A DNA stretch of 64,000 nt from Fremontodendron californicum (lineage: Eukaryota; Streptophyta; Magnoliopsida; Malvales; Malvaceae): positions 3,045,501 through 3,109,500 of the forward strand of contig JAULJL010000029.1 in NCBI GenBank assembly GCA_030761205.1. The letters are read 5' to 3'. Under the pieces are notes generated by a model. It searched no databases. It was not told the origin of the DNA and saw nothing but the letters and a program-made list of their open reading frames with translations. The position numbers were made by a program, and so were the translations under genes. This document shows positions 46,053 through 57,570 of the stretch, piece by piece (position 1 is the first letter of the stretch; every line of letters begins with the position of its first letter).

Positions 46053-47852
46053 GTTGTGTTTTAAGCAATTTAGAAGTATTCATTCTGAACAAGGTCTGAG
46101 TAAGGGAGACTTGAGACACACCTTGTCAGTTTGATTTTAATCTTTTTATGTTTACTTGTTAATTTTTGTTTAGTATTTTAAGATTATTTAGGTTGCATGA
46201 GTTTGTTTTGTTTTGAGTCTTAGCTGTTCCTATTCTTATGTTATTAGTTCTTTTCTCTTACACATGATTCTTTCATTTGGGTTAAAAGACTTACATTGAG
46301 GACAATGTAAGAATTAAGTGTGGGGGGAATGATTTAGGATTTCTTTTATTTTTGTCTACTAATTTTTTTTTATGAGTCTTTATTATAATTTTTAGTGTGT
46401 TTTAGTTCCTTTTTAATACAATGATGAGATATGAATTGCATAAGTCTAAAACAGAGTTATTAGTGAGAAGATTTTCATGAGAATTGAGCTTGATATCATT
46501 TTTTTTTTTATGAGCCAATGTTAATATGATATGTTGATTGAGAAAGAAGCATGTTTAGACTTAATCTGACTTGTATAATCATCCTTGTGAGTTTTTGAGC
46601 CTATAATGATTGATGCATTATACAAATCAATCTAATTTCTTTCTTGAGTGCTCTTATGATTACAGGATTCTCTAGAACTTGCTTTAAACCGTTTGAGACT
46701 ATATTGATACATGTGACAACATGAATATGATAGAGGCATTAGGATTTTTAGCCAGAGCCAAACAGCCATCCCTTATTGATGTTCCAAGAGAACACACCCT
46801 TAGTGAACCAATTTGAGCCTACATTGAATAAGCTATCTCTTTGGTAACCATAACTTGTCCCTAACCAAAATATACTTATATCTTTACCTTTGTTCCAAAG
46901 ATGAATTAGCATGTTTTGAGACAAGTTGCAAAGACAAGGGATATTTTTAGTTAAAAATTTGGGTTAGAAACAAGAAATAAGTGTGGGGGGGAAAGAAAAG
47001 AAAAGTCAAAAAAAAAAAAAAAAAAAAAAAAAATGGAATACTGGCAAATACATTCAAAAAAAAAAATATATATATAAATCATCTCTTGAATTTTGGGAAA
47101 AAGAAAAAGATGTTACAAAGTTGTTCAGAATGAAGAAAAGGCCCAACATAAATATCCGGCCTAGGTGACTATGTACTTGTAAAGAGTTTTGAGAAGTTTC
47201 TTTGTATGATCTTTTTATGTCTCTAAACTTTATGAACTCTTTGGAACCTTTGTGATATCTTTATCCTTTTGTTCTTCAACCACATTACAAACCCCTTGGC
47301 CCCATTACAACCTTGATTAAAGACCTCTTGATTCATGAAGTTGTATGATCTAAATAGTGGAGAATAGGTGGACAAGCAAGAATATGGTAGAACTGTTTTC
47401 ATGAGATTGATTGAGTGTAAACACTTCACCACTACTTTAAAGAGTGAAAATCATGAGGGTATCCCATGTGAAAAGTTGAGATTAAATTTGAACATGCAAT
47501 ATTTTGATTGAGATATGTTATGCTAATATTGGCTTAACTCAAACAATTTACATTCAAGCATGATTTTTTGTGAAATTCTTTAAGCTATTGATTAGTTTAT
47601 AAGACTTGTTCAAATATTGTATCTAATTTGTATTGAAAGGATTAGGAGTAAATATTTTTAGTATATGTAGTTTATTTATATTTTTTAGTTTTTCAATGTT
47701 TGTGGGTATCGTTCTAGTAAACCCTCACGAGACTAAACTCGTCCACTAGGGACACCTAGGGGTTTAAAGGCTTGTGTCACATGCTAAGTGCCACCGTGAT
47801 TTCCTACGAAAATGGATTAGATTAGATTTTCTTATTTTATTTTTATTGAGTC
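45744..47852 (+). other. 3' non-coding region of element B with poly(A) tracts and hairpin/G-run modules
   Basis: No gene. A35 at 45894-45928, A41 at 46008-46048 and an A-run at about 47008-47033. The block GAACAAGGTCTGAGTAAGGG occurs twice (about 45945 and 46088) around the second A tract, but once in element A, so a unit of about 140 bp including poly(A) was duplicated in B. Hairpin plus G-run modules lie at 45839-45874 (divergent) and 46290-46328. The CTCACGAGACTAAACTCG block near 47723 is shared with A. Confidence 0.7.
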
Positions 47853-47889
47853 GTTGCTAGGGACTAGCAACAATCTAAGTGTGGGGGTG
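47853..47889 (+). promoter_or_regulatory. Hairpin and polypurine tract of element B
   Basis: GTTGCTAG/CTAGCAAC stem (47853-47871), then AAGTGTGGGGGTG (47877-47889) abutting the LTR, identical to element A. Confidence 0.78.
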
Positions 47890-49895
47890 TGATAACTCGT
47901 ATAATTATATAGTTTTTAGTTATGTTTTATTAATGTTTTGTGTCAAATACGAGTTATTATTGTTTAGTCTAATTGTGTTTATGATCTTTTATATTTTTAT
48001 GTATTTTGGTGTTTTTCACAAGTTTCTTTGAGTGATTTCAGATTACTAGAATTAAGGGCAAATCCAGTTCAGTTTCAGTTCCGACACCTTTTGCCATATC
48101 AGCTATATCTCGAGTTTTACTGAAGCAATAAGGCTGAAATTTGTAGCCATGCAAAGCTAAGAGGCATATCTATCTTTTTCATGTTTTACACTTCTTAAAA
48201 CGGAGTCGTTTTCCCTAGCGAAATCGACCATCAAGTTGGCTGATGTGCAATGACGTCTGTGCTGACATGTTTTCGTATTTTGCCCATATCTGCTTAACCA
48301 CATCAGCAAATGAGCTGATTCCAACGGCTATGGTTCCGTAACTGATAGGGGAACCTTTGTCTAGAAGACCATGTGATCAGATCAGGCCTCCAATATTGAA
48401 GAAATCGACCATCAAGGTGGCTGATGTGTAATGACGTCTGTGCTGACATGTTTTCGTATTTGGCCCATATCTGCTTAACCACATCAGCAAATGAGCTGAT
48501 TCCAACGGCTATGGTTCCGTAACTGATAGGGGAACCTTTGTCTAGAAGACCATGTGATCAGATCAGGCCTCCAATATTGACGAAATCGACCATCAAGTTG
48601 GCTGATCAAAATCGTCATATACCTACCTTTGAAATTTGTAAAGCTTGTCTCTTGTCATTTAGCCCTCCAAAATGTGTATAAATAGAGGGCCTTGGATGAT
48701 TGTAAGGGATCATATTTGAGATTGGTAGGATATTAGCCATTTTAACAAAATTCTCTAAGTTTTCTTCTTCTTTCTTTTCTCTAGTTTTCTTTCTTTTCTC
48801 TAGTTTTCTTTTTCTTTAGAGAGAGCAAGAGGTTGGATAATTAATATTCTTCCTCTTCTTCTTTCTTTCTTTTATTTTCTTCTTAGATTTTCTTTAATTT
48901 TATGTTTATGTTTACAATGCCTATGCTAGGCTAAACTTCTATTTGGTTAAGGGTGATTTCAAAGCCCTAGACATGTTTTGTGAGTGATTTTCAGATTCTA
49001 TCTATCATTAATTTTCTATCAAAGTTGCTTATGTTCTTCTACAAGAATTGTTCATGATGTTGTCTTGATTTATTTAGGTGTACAACTAGATAGATCTTGA
49101 TAATTATCTATTGCTAGTCTAGGAGTCTTGATCCGTGTAATTGTCTTGATTTCCTATTCATAAGTGGCAATTTGTGATTAATGATTATGGTCAAGTTTTC
49201 AATAATTGCAAAGTGGAACATAACCTAAGTTGAACAATCCGAGCTTATGTGTTTGTTGCTTATATCAACCTATCTTTCTCATCATAAAGCTGCCATTAAA
49301 TTGAATTTAGAGAGCTTATTCTAGGTTGTTTAATGGTTAGAGATTAAATAGAGAGCTTGTTCTATTTAACGACAAACTAAGGAAAGATTGGGATAACAGA
49401 GCTTGTTGTTATCTACGGTTGTTAACTTTGATAGTTGGTTGATATTGATAGATCTGAAATTGATTCTTAATGATGTCTAGTGGTGGAGAATGAAACCTTA
49501 ACCATATTTTTCATATTTGATTCTTCTTACTTACTTGTTTTCTTACTTTTCTAGTTTGCTTATTTTTAAAAGTATATATATTTTTATTGGCTGGTTATAC
49601 CGCCTAATTTGTATATTAACTTTGTTTTATTTTTATTGGCTGGTTATACCGCCTAATTTAGTATATATTTTTATTGGCTGGTTATACCGCCTTGCATCTT
49701 ATTCTTATTATTTACTTTAGTTTAAATCTGGCTTCAAAAACCCCTTTTCTTTTATTGTTCTTGAATTTAAGTTTTAAACTATTAACTTATAAACTAAAAC
49801 CCAATCCCTGAGGACTCGACCCTTGCTAACTACTATACTTACAATTTATCTTTTTAGTGCAAGGTTAAATAAGATACACTCTTTTGGGTGCATCA
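47890..49895 (+). repeat. 3' LTR of element B
   Basis: 2006 bp, same length as its partner. Differences seen: TGTAATG/TGCAATG, GGGGTCAT/GGGATCAT and TTAGATC/TTATATC. TATA at 48677-48684. Followed by ATCTG. Confidence 0.95.
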
Positions 49896-49900
49896 ATCTG

Positions 49901-51558
49901 TTATGTAGTTGGACTCGTAAATTGATATCAATTGAATCCAGATCATCCCCATTGGAAATCAATTAAAAGGATATTGAGGTATCTAAAAGGAACTGTGGAC
50001 GCTGATTAGGGAGGATATTTAGATGAGAGGAAATCTACCTTCGGATATGTTTTCTTACTTAATAAAGGAGCGGTCTCCTGAAGTAGTAAGAAACAAACTT
50101 GAATAGCATAGTCCATTATGTAAACTGAATTTGTGGCATTTTCAGCGACGTTGCAAGAGGGTGTTTGGCTTAAGAGACTCTTGAATTATTTGGGGTTTAA
50201 TGAAGATGCATCGAACTCAATGTTGGTGAATTGCAATAGTCAAGTTGCGAATTCACGAAAATCCCAAATATCATTCAAGGATCAAACACATAGATGCTAA
50301 GTATAATTTTGTGATAGACATGGTTGCACATAAGGAAGTCAACATGCAATACATATCTACGCATAAGATTATTGTAGATCGGTTTACAAAATCGATTCCT
50401 AGAAATGTGTATAATGTACATGTTGGATCTCTAGGATTGTGTAGGATTTAATGTACTTGCTAAGTTGTTCAAGTTGAATAATTTGTTCTTTCCCAGTTAT
50501 GATTATTGTTGACAATGATTAATGCATATTATATTTTAGTACTTTATTTCATGAAAGCATACACATGTGTATATATATGTTAAGTACATATATGAGATTA
50601 AAAGTATATCGGACAGATGATTGGCCTTCTCACACAGGCAATCACCTCTAAGGATTAGTGTCGGTAGAGATGAGCTTAGTTTTAAGCTTAAAACTAAGAG
50701 TTTTACGAGAGCTTGAGCTTAAAACTGAATCACCTTGGTAACAGTTCAAGATGAGGTCATATAGTAATGAGTTTATGATCGAAAGTGTATGATCCCTTGA
50801 TTCACTTTATCTGTCTATGTATGCCAGGTGGAAGTCCTGTTATTGAATTTATTGAGAAAGTAGAGTTATGGACTCAACTTAGATACTAAGTGTATCTGAA
50901 CTATCACCTGTACGGTATTGATATTGTGATAAAGACATACGCTCCAAGAAAAAATAAGAGTAATACCGTAACATGTGTTTCATACCACATGTGCATTATT
51001 CGACCAATATGGATAATAGAAGAATTGATCTCTGCTTCTAAGTTGTGTGAGACCCATGAGATCAATTGGGATCTCTAGTACCCTTATGACCTTTGACTGT
51101 TTCTTAAAGTTTCAGTTCAATGTTAGCTATCTTAGAATGTTGCCAATGGTCATGTATGATTCGATCTAATGAGACATATCTAGATAGCAGTTGAATTGAA
51201 ATGAAGAGATTCGAGGAAAAGGGAAGATCATTTTAGTGTCTCATTCAATTGTATTCACTGGTTGACCAATTGTGTTTTATATGGTAAACACAATTGTTAA
51301 TACAAAGTTTATCATATCACTGATATAATAGAGATCAAAGGCTTGAAATGTGACTAAATGGATTTGGGATGCTGCATACTTACTCAAACATTTGAGCTGC
51401 TATATATACCTAACAGTTATATAGTAGCCTGCTCTCGAGATTATGAAGTATGCTGGTCGCACGACCTATTTTCTTGTATGAACTTTGTAGAGAGAAGAGA
51501 TATTGATCTCTTAAAATTGATTATGAGAGTATTGTGTCCATTATGTGTGAATGGGAGA
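49901..51558 (+). pseudogene. Ty1/copia remnant, right part (RT end, RNase H, 3' region)
   Basis: Resumes the copia protein as CYVVGLVN, then PHWKSIKRILRYLKGT, ERKSTFGYVFLLNKGAVS (RNase H), EFVAFSATLQEGVWLKRLLN, and a late DRFTKSIPRNVYNVHVGSLG. Several stops make it inactive. Coding similarity ends near 50450. A long 3' stretch then leads to a polypurine-like AATGGGAGA and the LTR start at 51559. Confidence 0.82.
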
Positions 51559-51960
51559 TGTTAGAAACGAAACCCATAATGGGCACCGTTCTAGCATAAC
51601 TTCCCAAGGGAAGTTATAAATGGTTCAAATGGAAATTGCCATTGGCAGTTAACTGACTATGAGAAAAAGGAAAAAAAATAACTTCCTTTAATAATTCTTT
51701 TATTCATTCGGCCGTGGGCAATAAGAACCAGATGAAAAAGAAAGAGCAGTTCACCATTCGGACAAAACAATACCTTCCCGCAAGGAAGTCACAAACACGT
51801 GATTCTGTCGAGGAAAATTCAAAGGAGAAATATATTTTCTCTAAAGGGTTTGAATAAGACAATACTAGTAATCTCTGCAATAATCGAAAAATTTAGTGTT
51901 GGACATGGGTACTTCAAGATTATTTACATGATAATCATCACCTTGGAGGGTTATATCCCC
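51559..51960 (+). repeat. Probable 3' LTR start of the copia remnant
   Basis: Begins TGTTAGAAACGAAACCCATA directly after the purine-rich AATGGGAGA. The right end is not clear and no second copy is in the window. Confidence 0.5.
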
Positions 51961-52181
51961 ATACCCATGTTCAAGTATGCGTTGGACATGGGCACTTCAA
52001 GAAAAATGAAGAGTCAGAGCAACATAGATGAAAAGTACGATAATATAACTATACATAATGCTGAGAATATGAAAATGCATTAAAATGTTAGCTGTCTTCA
52101 AACATAAAGCTTACCTTATGGACATATTTTAGCTCTTCAATCTTAACCCAATTTAATAGTTCGGTATTCGTTCTTTCCCTT

Positions 52182-52724
52182 TCAATCAAGCAAGTCTGTT
52201 GCATACATGCATAATAGATCATTGTTATTCATAACAAACAATAACATGTAATATAATCTTAATTCATCGGTAGAAGTCCTTGCTGCTATATAAGAGTCAA
52301 ATAAATAGTGCTTCACATACAGGTATGGAGTTCTGTCTGCCCTCCTATTCAAAGAATGCGTTAACAACCCTTAGACGTGGAAAAAACAGTTACTCGTTTG
52401 CATATTTATTCTCATAAAAAATGAACATTCCTATATCACTTGTTTGCAAATACTTACGGAATCATCAATATAGTATTCTTGTCGAGATTCTTTGTCGTGA
52501 GGGGTATTTAATAAAGGTGCTAATGATTTTCCATCCACATTCATCCTCTTATCTCGTACAACCAAATCCCTTTAAGAAATAAATTTTATAGGTAAAGAAG
52601 TGATACTCACATGGTAAGTCATACTAAAGCTAATAACTTACCAACTCAACCCAGAACTTTCCCATCTCTTTATTTGTTTTTCTTCATCCATTGTAAAATG
52701 TGAGACTAAATATGCTCGAATATC
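52182..52724 (-). pseudogene. Two exon-like segments of an unrecognised gene
   Basis: On the minus strand, 52724-52642 (83 nt) is bounded by TTTTATAG acceptor and GTAAGT donor sites. 52569-52458 (112 nt) is bounded by TTTCTTAAAG and GTAAGT. Joined, they give one open 65-codon frame with correct phase (DIRAYLVSHFTMDEEKQ..., then DLVVRDKRMNVDGKSLAP...). A further open stretch at 52367-52182 (RTPYLYVKHYLFDSYIAART) may be a following exon, but its acceptor does not keep frame. I do not recognise the family. It may be part of the same decayed locus as the NLP-like fragment upstream. Confidence 0.4.
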
Positions 52725-52812
52725 CTATAAAATCATATTCACTTACAACAAGGATTACTAGCAATGTCTTCATATATTTTGCAAGTGTTTCTTGCTTTTT
52801 AATTTACAAAAT

Positions 52813-53095
52813 AAGAGTAAATTACACTCGCAACCCCCAAAGTTTGAAGCGCATACTACTTTGGTCCATATAGTTTAAAAAGTAACTTGTTGGTTCCTAT
52901 ACATCCAATGTTATAACGAAAGATCTTCTATTTCGTCAAGTCTGGTGTTAAAATTTTTCTTTAACAGAAACACAAACAGAAGGACCTTTCATTATAACAT
53001 TGGAAGTATAAGAATCAATTACAAGTTACTTTTTAAACTGTAAGGAGCCAAAATGATATCATCGCAAACTTTAAGATTCAAGAATGTATGTTCGA
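52813..53095. mobile_element. Foldback MITE
   Basis: Long imperfect inverted repeats: AAAAAGTAACTTGTTGGTTC...AATGTTATAACGAAAG on the left and CATTATAACATTGG...TTACAAGTTACTTTTTAAAC on the right. The outer ends AACCCCCAAAGTTTG and CAAACTTTAAGATTC also pair partly. No coding capacity. Target duplication not determined. Confidence 0.6.
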
Positions 53096-53539
53096 AATAT
53101 ATGTTCGAAATATTGCCTTCTAGAAAGATTTTAGATAATAGGTTTTTGCTATAACTACACTCTATACACAGTTGATCAAATAATTAGAGGTAAAGAAACA
53201 CCTAGTTTTCAAGTTCAAGACAATTAAAGTTTTTCTTGTAGGAAAAAAATGAATAATTAGAGTTGAAAAATTAATTAATTAATACAACATTGTTATGGAG
53301 AAATTAAGAGTAATCAATTGTCATCTAGATTATAGTGATTAGAAACAACAAAGGTTCAGTTCATGTGGCCATTGTGTTTCAAGAGTCCATCATCATTAAC
53401 TTGTATGATTGGTGGTGAATTGAAGCATGTATAGGTACTAACGGAAAGCTTATCATAGAAATATCTGCTAGCTTGATATTTCAAATCAGACCCTCCTAAA
53501 AACAAATTTTACTGTAATTAGATCCACGAGTGCTAATTT

Positions 53540-54725
53540 ATGACTGAAAATTAATAATGTTGATACGATATTTAAGAGGGGTACATACCTGCTCAGGAAG
53601 CTTTTGTGTTCCCACTTCGCGACCATCCCTTGGTTTAGCTATATTCAATGATCTTTTTACGTTTAAATTAAACGAATTACCAGTAGCTGAAGCTGGTGGA
53701 GAGCTTCTCATAGGCTTTAGCACTTGCGGAACCTGCAGGAAACCAACTCCAGTACTAGTAACAAGCAAATTACCAGCAGCTGGAGTTGGTGCAGAGCTTC
53801 TATGCATTGTCACTTTTGGGTTAATGGTTGTCACTTGCGGAATGTTTGAATTGGCTTCTTGCCGGAAACCAACTCCAGTGCCAAATAAATTACCAATAGT
53901 TGAAGCTGGTGGAGAGCTTCTCATAGGCATTGCCACTTGTGGATTATTTGAAATGGCTTCTTACAGGAAACCAACTCCAGTATCAAATAAGTTACTAATA
54001 GTTGGAGCTGGTGGAGAGCTTCTCATAGGCATTGCCACTTGTGGATTATTTGAAATGGCTTCTTGCAGGAAACCAACTCCAGTATCAAATAAGTTACTAG
54101 TAGTTGGAGCTGGTGGAGTGCTTCTCATAGGCATTGTCATTTGCGGAATGCTTGAAATGGCTGCTTCATGAAAACCAACTTCAGTACCATGAACTCTTGG
54201 TGTTACAAAAAATTTCTTCATATTTTCCAAGTCAAAAAAGATACGGTCTTTCAACAATTGTATTTCCTCAAAATTCTTAGAGGAAGGGAAATAGAATTCT
54301 AGTACATAAATATCATCACCAACATAATGGTTTCGTAGATTGATTGCAAAAGCAGCTCGAGAATGAAATCTTCTTGCAGCAATAGCAAATGGATACTCAA
54401 GTATATCAAACTCTAATGTCTGGGGCAAAAAGGCTCCCATTTAATTGAAGAACTATTCCAGCAATAGCTTGCCCTTCAAGAAGCGGCAGCGGATGTCGTG
54501 CACATGTTTCCATGAACTCTTGAGAAGCCCTACTATTAACATAACAAGCAGTACTTTGGATGAATAAAGTACATTTCTTCTGTGGGTCTAGCATGATTTG
54601 ACTTGGGAGTTGCTTTACATTAGCCCAAAAGGTCCATGTTAAAGCCAATGGCAACTCATATCTCAAACATACATCTTCCAATAGGTCGTATATCTCAGCA
54701 AAGGCAGCAATCCGATTCAATTAAA
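53540..54725 (-). pseudogene. Decayed NIN-like protein (NLP) GAF-like-domain fragment with 34-residue repeats
   Basis: Read down from about 54720: AAFAEIYDLLEDVCLRYELPLALTW, a KKCTLFIQSTACYVN segment, EFMETCARHPLPLLEGQAIAG, then in another frame FDILEYPFAIAARRFHSRAAFAINL and GDDIYVLEFYFPSSKNFEE. This order is that of the N-terminal GAF-like domain of plant NLP transcription factors, which respond to nitrate. A frame change lies near 54430. The tail carries four to five 102-bp tandem repeats (34 residues: GVGFLQEAISNNPQVA, MPMRSSPPAPTISNLFDT). A stop near 53958 interrupts one repeat. No RWP-RK or PB1 domain is present. It is a truncated gene copy, probably inactive. Confidence 0.6.
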
Positions 54726-55370
54726 AACCCTGCTAATAAGTGATAAGAATGAATCTTCAAAAATATCACTTAAAAAAAGTAAATATCACCTTGTAAATTA
54801 ACATTTTCTCGGATCTTGTACTATGCAATTCATAAATTCTTTATACACTACTTCCCTCTGTGGAAGAACTTTGAGACTTTGAACCTTTCATTTCAGACCT
54901 AGCAAACGTAATAACTGAAATGCTCAAAATCTGCAACCTCTAGGCAGATTTTGAACACCACAAAGCTTTTTGTTGGAAAGAATGAAGCGAATTCATTATT
55001 TGGTGGCCAGCAAATTTTCCCCCTCCCTCTTTTTAATTCTCTGAACATAATGTTTAGTGATAATCCTAATTCAAATGGGAAGTATTTTCTTTTATTAATA
55101 TATGTCTTTTTCTTTTAATATCAAGGAAGTAGCACGATATTGAACCTTAGGCTTTTATTCAAACTCTCATCTCCATCTACCTGAGCTAAATTCATGTGGC
55201 TTATATATAGTGTTTTTTTTATAAAATCTTGTGTTTTCTTTTAATATTAGATATACTATGAATATGTCTTTTCCACCTTTTCGTTTTTCTTTTAATATCA
55301 GAGAGACTAACATGACTTGAATCTAAAATTACTCAAATCTCCATTCCCAACCACCCAAGAAAAATTCAGG
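54726..55370. other. Intergenic sequence, nothing recognised
   Basis: AT-rich. TCTTTTAATATYAG recurs at about 55105, 55230 and 55287, suggesting a short degenerate repeat. No gene seen. Confidence 0.5.
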
Positions 55371-55379
55371 TGGCTTATT

Positions 55380-56030
55380 GTATGTTTATGAAAATCCTAG
55401 GTCTTCAACCAATCCTCTTCTTAAGCATCAGGTTTCTTCAACCAAAGGGTTTAGCACTACCGATACTTGGCATTGGCTTAGGAGGAAGAAACCTAAAGTT
55501 GTTTGGCACAAGCTGGTGTGGCATCAGTTTTTCCTCCCGGAACACAGGTTCATTGCTGGCTTGTGGTTTTAGATAGACTAAGCACTCTTTCTCGGATTCG
55601 AAGTTGGGGTCTTACTCTTCATAAAACTATATGCTACTTCTGTGATTTGGAGGATGAAACTAGAAACCATTTATTTTTTACTTTCTGCTTTTCGAAAGAG
55701 GTTTGGAATTTTTTTTGGAAAAGTTGCTTGTAGTCAAACAGGTTGGGGACTGGCAAGTTGAATTTGATTGGATTCTTGTGCATTCCAACAACAAAACTTT
55801 GACAGCCATCTTGTTGCGAGGGGCTTGGATTGCCTACATTTATCATATATGGCATGCCAGGAACAAGAAGAAATTCTATGGATACTCTTTTACTATTGAG
55901 CAGATAGTGCAATGTATTGTTTTTGATGTACAGATTAGGATGCAAGGCTTTGTAAAATTAGTTGATTCTTCAACTAACACATTTATTTGTAATAATTGGG
56001 GCATAGGTGCAGGGAACTGTAATAATTGAT
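55380..56030 (+). pseudogene. LINE (L1-type) zf-RVT C-terminal remnant
   Basis: Broken frames give RLSTLSRIRSWGLTLHK, ICYFCDLEDETRNHLFF and CFSKEVWNFFWKSC, the Cys/His arrangement of the zf-RVT domain at the C-terminus of plant L1 reverse transcriptases. Further on come WILVHSNNKTLTAILLRGAW and IYHIWHARNKKKFYG, the usual ending. Frameshift near 55720. Confidence 0.75.
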
Positions 56031-56539
56031 TCAAGGGGTTGTGAATAAGCTGCTAGTTTGTATGTGCCTTTTTTAGCAAGCTTCTTGCTCTCTTGGATAA
56101 TAAAATACCAATTATCCAAAACAAATCCTGTGTTTTTAGGACTAGGAAGACTCTGAAAAAAGCTTTTGCCCAAGTTCACCTCCACAATTTTCATTCTCAT
56201 TGAAAAAGTTTCTAATAAAATACGTTTTGCTAGGATAATATTTTCTGTAGAACATACAAAGCCTCATTTCTGATCTATTTTCTTAAATAATGTTTAATAA
56301 CAAGCAGTAATTCTGCTTTTCATCATGTGAATACAAATAATTTAACGATAATCATGTGTGAAGCTTACTAAAGCAATGTTCATGGAATATTCTTTTCATA
56401 ATTTTCCAGCAAATAAACACAAAAGGAGAAGAACAATCAGGGGAATTTCCAGACTCGTCTTACTTGGAAAGAAATCAGACAGAAGTAAACGAAGGTTGAT
56501 GAGCATAGACTAGTCTGGTTTCAAAGAAATATCCTGAAA

Positions 56540-56965
56540 CTTGCATAAGTCACATGGATGGCAATTCTCTACAGGCTCCCTACAAAGGATAGGCTGCAAA
56601 ATTGGGGTATCTAGGCTAGTAATGGCAGATTGTGATGTGCAATCAGCATTTAGCATGATGAATCTCGTGATCATGTTTTATTCACTTGCAGTTATTCTAA
56701 AGAAATATGGCAGAGAATTTTGAACCAATCTTGGCTACAAAGGCAAGTTGGTGACTGGAATTCTGAGTTTACTTGGGCCAAACAGAAGCTCAAGGGCAAG
56801 GCATTGAACTCTCTTTTACTTAGGCTTGCTTGGAGTGCTATAATCTATTTTATCTGGAGGGAAAGAAACTGTAGGACCTATGGCAGAGCACCAAATTCAA
56901 CTTTAATGGTTCTAAGGCAAGTTACAGCAGTTGTCAGGAGTAATCTTTTTTTAGGAGATTGAGAG
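56540..56965 (+). pseudogene. Second LINE zf-RVT C-terminal remnant
   Basis: Includes VGDWNSEFTWAKQKLKGKAL and SAIIYFIWRERNCRTYG, the same C-terminal block as in the remnant at 55380 but a diverged copy. The upstream cysteine part is only partly readable. The VGDW...EF block in both suggests the same LINE family, either duplicated or independently inserted. Confidence 0.7.
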
Positions 56966-57190
56966 AGAAAAATAAATGAGAGAAAAAGATAATACCTCAG
57001 TGAAAACTTCAACATTTTAGAGTTGATCGTTGTTTGCAAAATTTTGATGGGAACCTGTTATGGAAATTAATTTAATATACTATATTATTAGCCAAAAAAA
57101 GATGAGCAATCTGAATAACTATAAAGCAAATTCGAAAAGGCTTTATTTTCAAAATGAAATCTCATTGCAAATCACATTGCATTTCTACTT

Positions 57191-57371
57191 GGATTTTGCT
57201 AACGAGTGCTCTTAGGGCACTTGTTAAGGTTAGTTAAGTTACTATTTATAATAATATTTTATATTAAATGCAGTTAATAGTTATTTTGATGAATTTCAAT
57301 GCATTGAAAATTGTAACTTACCTAATATGATAACCTTAAAAAGTACTCTTAGGACACTTATTAACAAAACC
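57191..57371. mobile_element. Short foldback MITE
   Basis: The left arm GGATTTTGCTAACGAGTGCT...GGGCACTTGTTAAGGTTA pairs with the right arm, whose reverse complement reads GGTTTTGTTAATAAGTGTCC...TTTTTAAGGTTA. About 180 bp. No coding capacity. Confidence 0.65.
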
Positions 57372-57570
57372 CTTTCTAATTTTGGAGTTTGGAGATTTTA
57401 AAAGCATCTTTTGTGGTTAATTTAGTCATTAAAATTTCATAAATTCTGGTAACTTCAATTATGTTTATTTATTTATTATGATAAGTGAGATAGAGATTCA
57501 ATCTTGGAGGTCTTGGGGTTGAATCCTATAAGAATCGAGGTGAGATTAGGGAATGGGAATAAAAGAGTTT

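Larger units (their letters stand above)
36275..49895 (+). mobile_element. Athila-type element B, apparently coding-complete, with LOG cassette
   Basis: A 13,621-bp element flanked by the 5-bp target duplication ATCTG (36270-36274 and 49896-49900), with two 2006-bp LTRs that differ at about three positions seen by eye. Order: LTR, tRNA-Asp-type primer site, gag-pol (one long frame), four-cysteine protein gene, LOG-like gene, 2.1-kb 3' non-coding region, polypurine tract, LTR. Athila elements often have an extra envelope-like frame after pol; here that place holds the two captured-looking genes. It is nested in a dead copia element, whose joined halves show the empty site exactly. Confidence 0.95.
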
